A stretch of 64,000 nt of DNA from Podarcis raffonei (lineage: Eukaryota; Chordata; Lepidosauria; Squamata; Lacertidae), in the NCBI RefSeq assembly GCF_027172205.1, contig NC_070604.1:17998023-18062022 (forward strand). The letters are read 5' to 3'. The notes under the pieces are model-generated. The model was not told the DNA's origin. It saw nothing but the letters and a program-made list of their open reading frames with translations, and did no database searches. Position 1 is the first letter of the stretch. Every line of letters starts with the position of its first letter. Position numbers and translations under genes: made by a program. This document shows, piece by piece, positions 59,446 to 64,000 of the stretch.

Positions 59446-60857
59446 TATTTACACCTCTCTTTTGCAAGGACACACCGTTCAATGCAATACTTTTAACAGC
59501 AGAATACCTTCGTATGCTCAATATAGTCAACCGATTCCCAAATCCATATATTACTGATGCAATAACTTTGCCTACTCTTTGGAGAATGTTCATTGTATTT
59601 ACACTAACTAGAATTATCTGCTCAGCTTGTAATGTGGATAAAAATATTCATGTTGCCATTATATCATCATAACCTTACTCCAACACATGCTGCCTCAGTT
59701 CAATGAAAACAGACTCTGTTTGCTTATATGCATTAGCATATGGCAACAATAGATTGGTTATTTTCTATCTGTGCCCTGTTTATAAATGTAGGCAATCTTA
59801 TATAGTTTCTCCTTACTGGGTTATTTGGAGTTCTTTTCCCACATCATAGTTTTTTCTAGCATTACTCTGTATCCAGCTTCTTTTTCGGTTCTAACGGCAG
59901 TCACGCTTTAAGCTACTGCAGATAATTTGACTCCCTTTTTGTTCAAAGAAGGAGAAAATGGAACAGAGGCTGGTATAAGAAACAATCACATTCGTAGGAG
60001 ATTACCAGCATTTGGGGATTCAACCTGCTCCCAAGTGAGGACAATTGACTCTAAGGGTTGCAAATCTAGGTCACCATGGAATTGGTTTTGATTGCCTAGC
60101 TTTTGGATGGGTGCACGAATTAAATTGTTAAAATATTCATTTGAAAGAGAAGGTGTATGATAGACTCAATTAAGTGTATCCCCCTAAACTGTGATGAGTG
60201 GAAACCTGCCAATATTGCAGTGAGCATTTGAGAACTTCTCTCTAGACGCCAGATTGTTGATCTGTGCCAGTTCTGCCTCATAAACGTTGTTTTCAAGTTT
60301 ACTTGTATTTGAACATCATTGCAATATATTTTTTCCTAAGCTAAGTTCTCCTGAGGTCTTAGAAAGGATTTTGCAGACAATATAGCCACAATTAGTCTCA
60401 AGACTCTCTTAATCTTACCAAGTATGAAACATTCCTGTGAATTTCTGATAATCCCCATTTCTACTGGCTTCAAATGGAGGTGAACTTTCGTATCTCTTTC
60501 CCAGAGAGTTTCTTTATTTGTAGAATTTACCCAATCTATCTATTATCCATCTCTCATAATAATGCCCCATCCATTCACCATGCTGCTGAGGTTGTCATAC
60601 ATGGTTATCTCATTTTATCATCCCACCAGCATGTAAGTACTGAATCTAACACAGAGAAATCAGACATCCTTACACATCAAGTCATACAGAATTCACTACA
60701 TTAAGTGCAGGATCAAAGCTCAAGATCAAGATATTTTAAATTTCAAAATGGACGAAAATGCAGAACCAAGCAATTCCTTCTCCCAAGGCATGGCAGTCTG
60801 AACCCTGTAGTGCAACGGGAGGTATTACGATGACTTGTGATCTCAGGGCTACTTGAT

Positions 60858-61020
60858 ATACAGGTGAAACTCGAAAAATTAGAACATTGTGGAAAAGTTC
60901 ATTTATTTCAGTAATTCAACTTAAAAGGTGAAACTAATATATGAGATGGACTCATGACGTGCAAAGTGAGGTATGTCAAGCCTTTATTTGTTATACTTGT
61001 GATGATTATGGCGTAGAGCT
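60858..61020 (+). mobile_element. DNA transposon end, Tc1/mariner-like
   Basis: ACAGGTGAAACTCGAAAAAT followed by TCAGTAATTCAACTTAAAAG and GGTGAAACTAATATATGAGA matches a short DNA element I recall from lizard, amphibian and fish genomes. TA precedes the end. Only one end is present; superfamily assignment is tentative. Confidence 0.55.
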
Positions 61021-64000
61021 GACGACAACTAGACCCCCTATAACAGGGCGGGCAACTTCAGGCCCTCTGGGCTTCACTGTCTGGTCCTTGGGATTTTTGC
61101 TGAAATGGAACCCAAGGCAGGACCAATGTAGGGTGGGATTATGCAGTGGTACTGAGTACTTTGGGACAAAACAAACAAGCTTGAACGTGGGTCATGGGGA
61201 CGACGACTGGCTTTTCACTTCTGACATTGGGATCATTTGAACAGGTTGTGAAAAGCAGAATTTTAAAGATGTATGTAGATGACCAGTGACTACCCTACCC
61301 ATTTGGGGTGGAGGAAGGCGGATTTCTCATCTACTCCACCGTTTCCCCTTGTAATTCTATTTTTGATATCATCTTTTCCAAGGGCAATATTGATTGTGAC
61401 ATAGAAGTGGAGGGAGGAAAAATCTCAATCGAGAACCTGACTGCTGCTTTCCAGTGAACTAAAGTAATTATTCAAACAAAGGTCTGAGAGATGTGTCCAA
61501 GAACACAACTCCAGCCATCAAGATATATGAAGTAATTGTTTGCAAAGTGCAGAATTAATCTACTATGTTGGCCACCCAAGGGAAGCAACTGCATGGGCCT
61601 GGTTCAGATATTTCCCCCCAATCTTTCTCCTATGTTTTGGGTGGACAGGATGGGAAAAGAGCATACCTTCCCTCATGGGCGTATTGAAGGGGAGGCAGCT
61701 GTCCCCTAAATAAATAAAAATCAATACAAATCTGAGGTTCTGCCTCCCCTACCTAACAAAAAATCCTGGCCACTCCTATGCCTTCCCTACCCACCCATCT
61801 GGCCGACAAGTTCAGCTTCTGAAGTCACTCAATGTCCACATGTAAGCATAACACTTCAATAGGACATGCATAAGAAATATCCAATGTGGATAGGCTGAAA
61901 TAATGCAGAAAGCTTCCAGGCATTTTCTGAGATATCCAGTGTGCTGTTCTGGTCTATGTGCACTGGATGTTAGGCATGCATGCCATTCTGAAATGCTACG
62001 TGTTCATACAAGCATATAGTAAAACATGTAGATGGGTGGGGAGACCCATTCTTTCTCCCTGAAATGTGAAGGAATAAGATCAGGGGGAGGGTACTGTCCA
62101 AACTAAGTTGTTGTTTTTTAATAAAAAAGCAAAAATGGATGTAAGATTTCTAAATCTTCTAGGTAGAGTGCAGGTGGGCCAAAAAAAATAAAAATAAAAT
62201 GTTAGGGCTTTCCTTATTTGAATGGAATAGTGGTTCCCTTATTGAAAACCAAAAACTCGGCTCACAAAGAAACGTGTGTTTTAAAAAGAAGAGGACAAGA
62301 TTTTTCAAACAATGTTTAGCAAAGAAAAAGATATTGCCTGGCCAAAAATGGGCTACGCAGTACAAAGGTTTGAGTGAAATCAACTACCAGGTTTTTAGCC
62401 CTCCTGATTAGACTGTATAAAGGGAATAACTGAACACAAATTCAGCCCTAGGTATTTAGTAGCTGCTGAATAACGAAGGGGATGAGGGCGGCTTATGTGA
62501 ACAGTGTAGGATCAGGCCCATTATGTTTTCACTTCTAAAGGCTTCTGGCCTTGTAGCTGCATATGGAAGTAATGAACACTTTAAGAAATGTATTTGGAAA
62601 TGCATATTTCATAAGCGAGTTTTGCAGTACTTTTAAACCAGTGCTTTGACTCTATTTGTTTTAAAATTGAATAACACAAAGTAAATCACTAACATCCATT
62701 TAGAAACCAGTAGCTGTTCTAAACATGCTGATACTGTACAAGTAGATATTTTATATTCCTCTGTAAGTGATCTTAGCAGCACAGTGGAGAGGTCTACCCT
62801 CTCATCTGCTCACGAGGATGCAATTTAAGTATTAAGAGCTACTTATATTTTCCCATAACTGTATATCAAAGATGCTTGTGGCACTCATTTTTCTTCTTAT
62901 TGTAAGAGTGTAACAGAGGAGGATGTGATGCAAGACCCCCACGCTGATTTTAATGGACAAGCAGAGTCATTTGTTGAACGCGAATGCAGTCCTTATTGCA
63001 TTTTACTCAAGGCAGACAGACAAACAGCAGGCAGGCAAGTTAAAAGGGGAGGAGGAGGAATGACAATTGTTGCTCTGGTAAACAAAGAGAGAGAGGGGAT
63101 GTGTCTGCAGCAGTGATACCATGAAACATCTGGTAGGCAACCTGGCTAATGAGAAAAGGGAATATGACATCTGTATTCAAGCCAACTTCCTATTACATTA
63201 GCACCAAGGTGCTGCTGCTATTTATTGTTACTTGCTAAGGCCCATTTGGCCCTTGCATTTTATGAATAAGCATAGATGGAAGAACTATTTTCAACACTTG
63301 ACAGCATTACTGAACAGACCGTAATCTAAGAGCTTTATTTCGTTTAAGATGAAGATAGCAGGAAGAGGTACAAGTGCAATGCTTGCTATGTTCCTGGACT
63401 AGGTTCTTTTTACACCATACCTAAATGATCTCTTTTAAGGGAGTTTGAAAGTAAACAAATTAATCTATTTAACATCCAATTAAAATGGCAGGACACCAAA
63501 AAAATGCCATGCTTTCATTTTAGTTAATGAATGGCAGTATGTTATCAATCACAGAAAAATTAGAAAAGCTTTACATGGCGATTAGGGAGAACATCATACA
63601 AGATACATTAAAAGGTTTCAGTCGGATGTGGAAAAGCCAGGCAAACACTTTAGAAAAGGGCTCTTGAAAGTGTTTATCTTTACTGTGAAGTCTATATGAG
63701 GGCTTCCATTACACATGATTTACAACCAGGGCATACCAAAGGAATAAATATTATTGCAGAGTATCGAATATACTGTAAAGTGTGGAACTATGATGCACAC
63801 AGTACTTCCATTCAGGATACTTGTATAAAACAAAAAAGTTTAAAGATGTGGGGTTTCATATCTTTTGCTCTACTGTTTAAACCGCAATATATGCCAAGCA
63901 CTTCAATGACACAAAGCTGAAAGGGTTAACACTTTAAACAATCAAACAAATGCTCTTCTGTTCTACTAAGCACAGGATATAGGTTGCTTACTCTAATGGT

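Larger units (their letters stand above)
57946..64000 (-). other. RANBP17 intron, partial (to window end)
   Basis: Upstream of the exon at 57945. Contains a Sauria SINE (58.4 kb), a small tandem duplication of ACTGAAGGAAACTTGTCAGA (59042-59103), a CAGTGGTACC MITE (59.2 kb) and a mariner-like fragment (60.9 kb). The remainder, especially 61.3-64 kb, is AT-rich, unique-looking DNA. I looked for the preceding RANBP17 exon and did not find a convincing one. Confidence 0.7.

Overview
This is vertebrate nuclear DNA, most likely from a squamate reptile (a lizard). Coding sequence is sparse and spliced. The repeats are a typical squamate mix: tRNA-derived Sauria-type SINEs with ACCTTT tails, their presumed partner BovB (RTE) LINEs, 5'-truncated L1 tails, L2/CR1-group LINEs, and short DNA-transposon foldbacks. 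No bacterial-style operons, CRISPR arrays, or rRNA or tRNA genes were found.

Two host genes are present, both on the minus strand. The first is a complete three-exon TLX3 homeobox gene (coding exons 8375-7943, 6185-5942 and 890-680; 295 codons plus stop). It lies in a GC/CpG-rich stretch covering roughly the first 13.8 kb. The second is the 3' end of RANBP17, an exportin-7-like karyopherin: four terminal coding exons at 57945-57779, 34722-34624, 30487-30360 and 28183-28087. All four have good splice sites and compatible phases. The rest of RANBP17 lies beyond 64 kb. The order RANBP17 then TLX3 in the same orientation matches the human 5q35 arrangement, so this is an orthologous syntenic block.

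Region by region: 1-680, TLX3 3' UTR or downstream DNA. 680-8375, TLX3 with two introns (5.05 kb and 1.76 kb). 8.4-9 kb, TLX3 promoter region with three evenly spaced CCAAT boxes and a G-rich tract. 9-15 kb, low-repeat upstream DNA with homeodomain-type motifs, likely to contain regulatory elements. 15.3-24.7 kb, a dense repeat cluster (compound microsatellite, Sauria SINEs, L1, L2, Tc-like foldback, BovB, hAT). 24.7-28 kb, mostly unique sequence including the RANBP17 3' UTR. 28-58 kb, RANBP17 introns with scattered SINEs, LINEs and MITEs, a GC-rich foreign-looking block at about 44.6-45.3 kb, and a low-repeat homeodomain-motif-rich stretch at about 52.9-53.9 kb. 58-64 kb, further RANBP17 intron in which I recognise no exon.

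Functionally, TLX3 is a neuronal-fate transcription factor and RANBP17 is a nuclear transport receptor. They share no pathway that I know of. Their linkage is plausibly kept because TLX3 regulatory DNA lies between and inside RANBP17; that part is inference.
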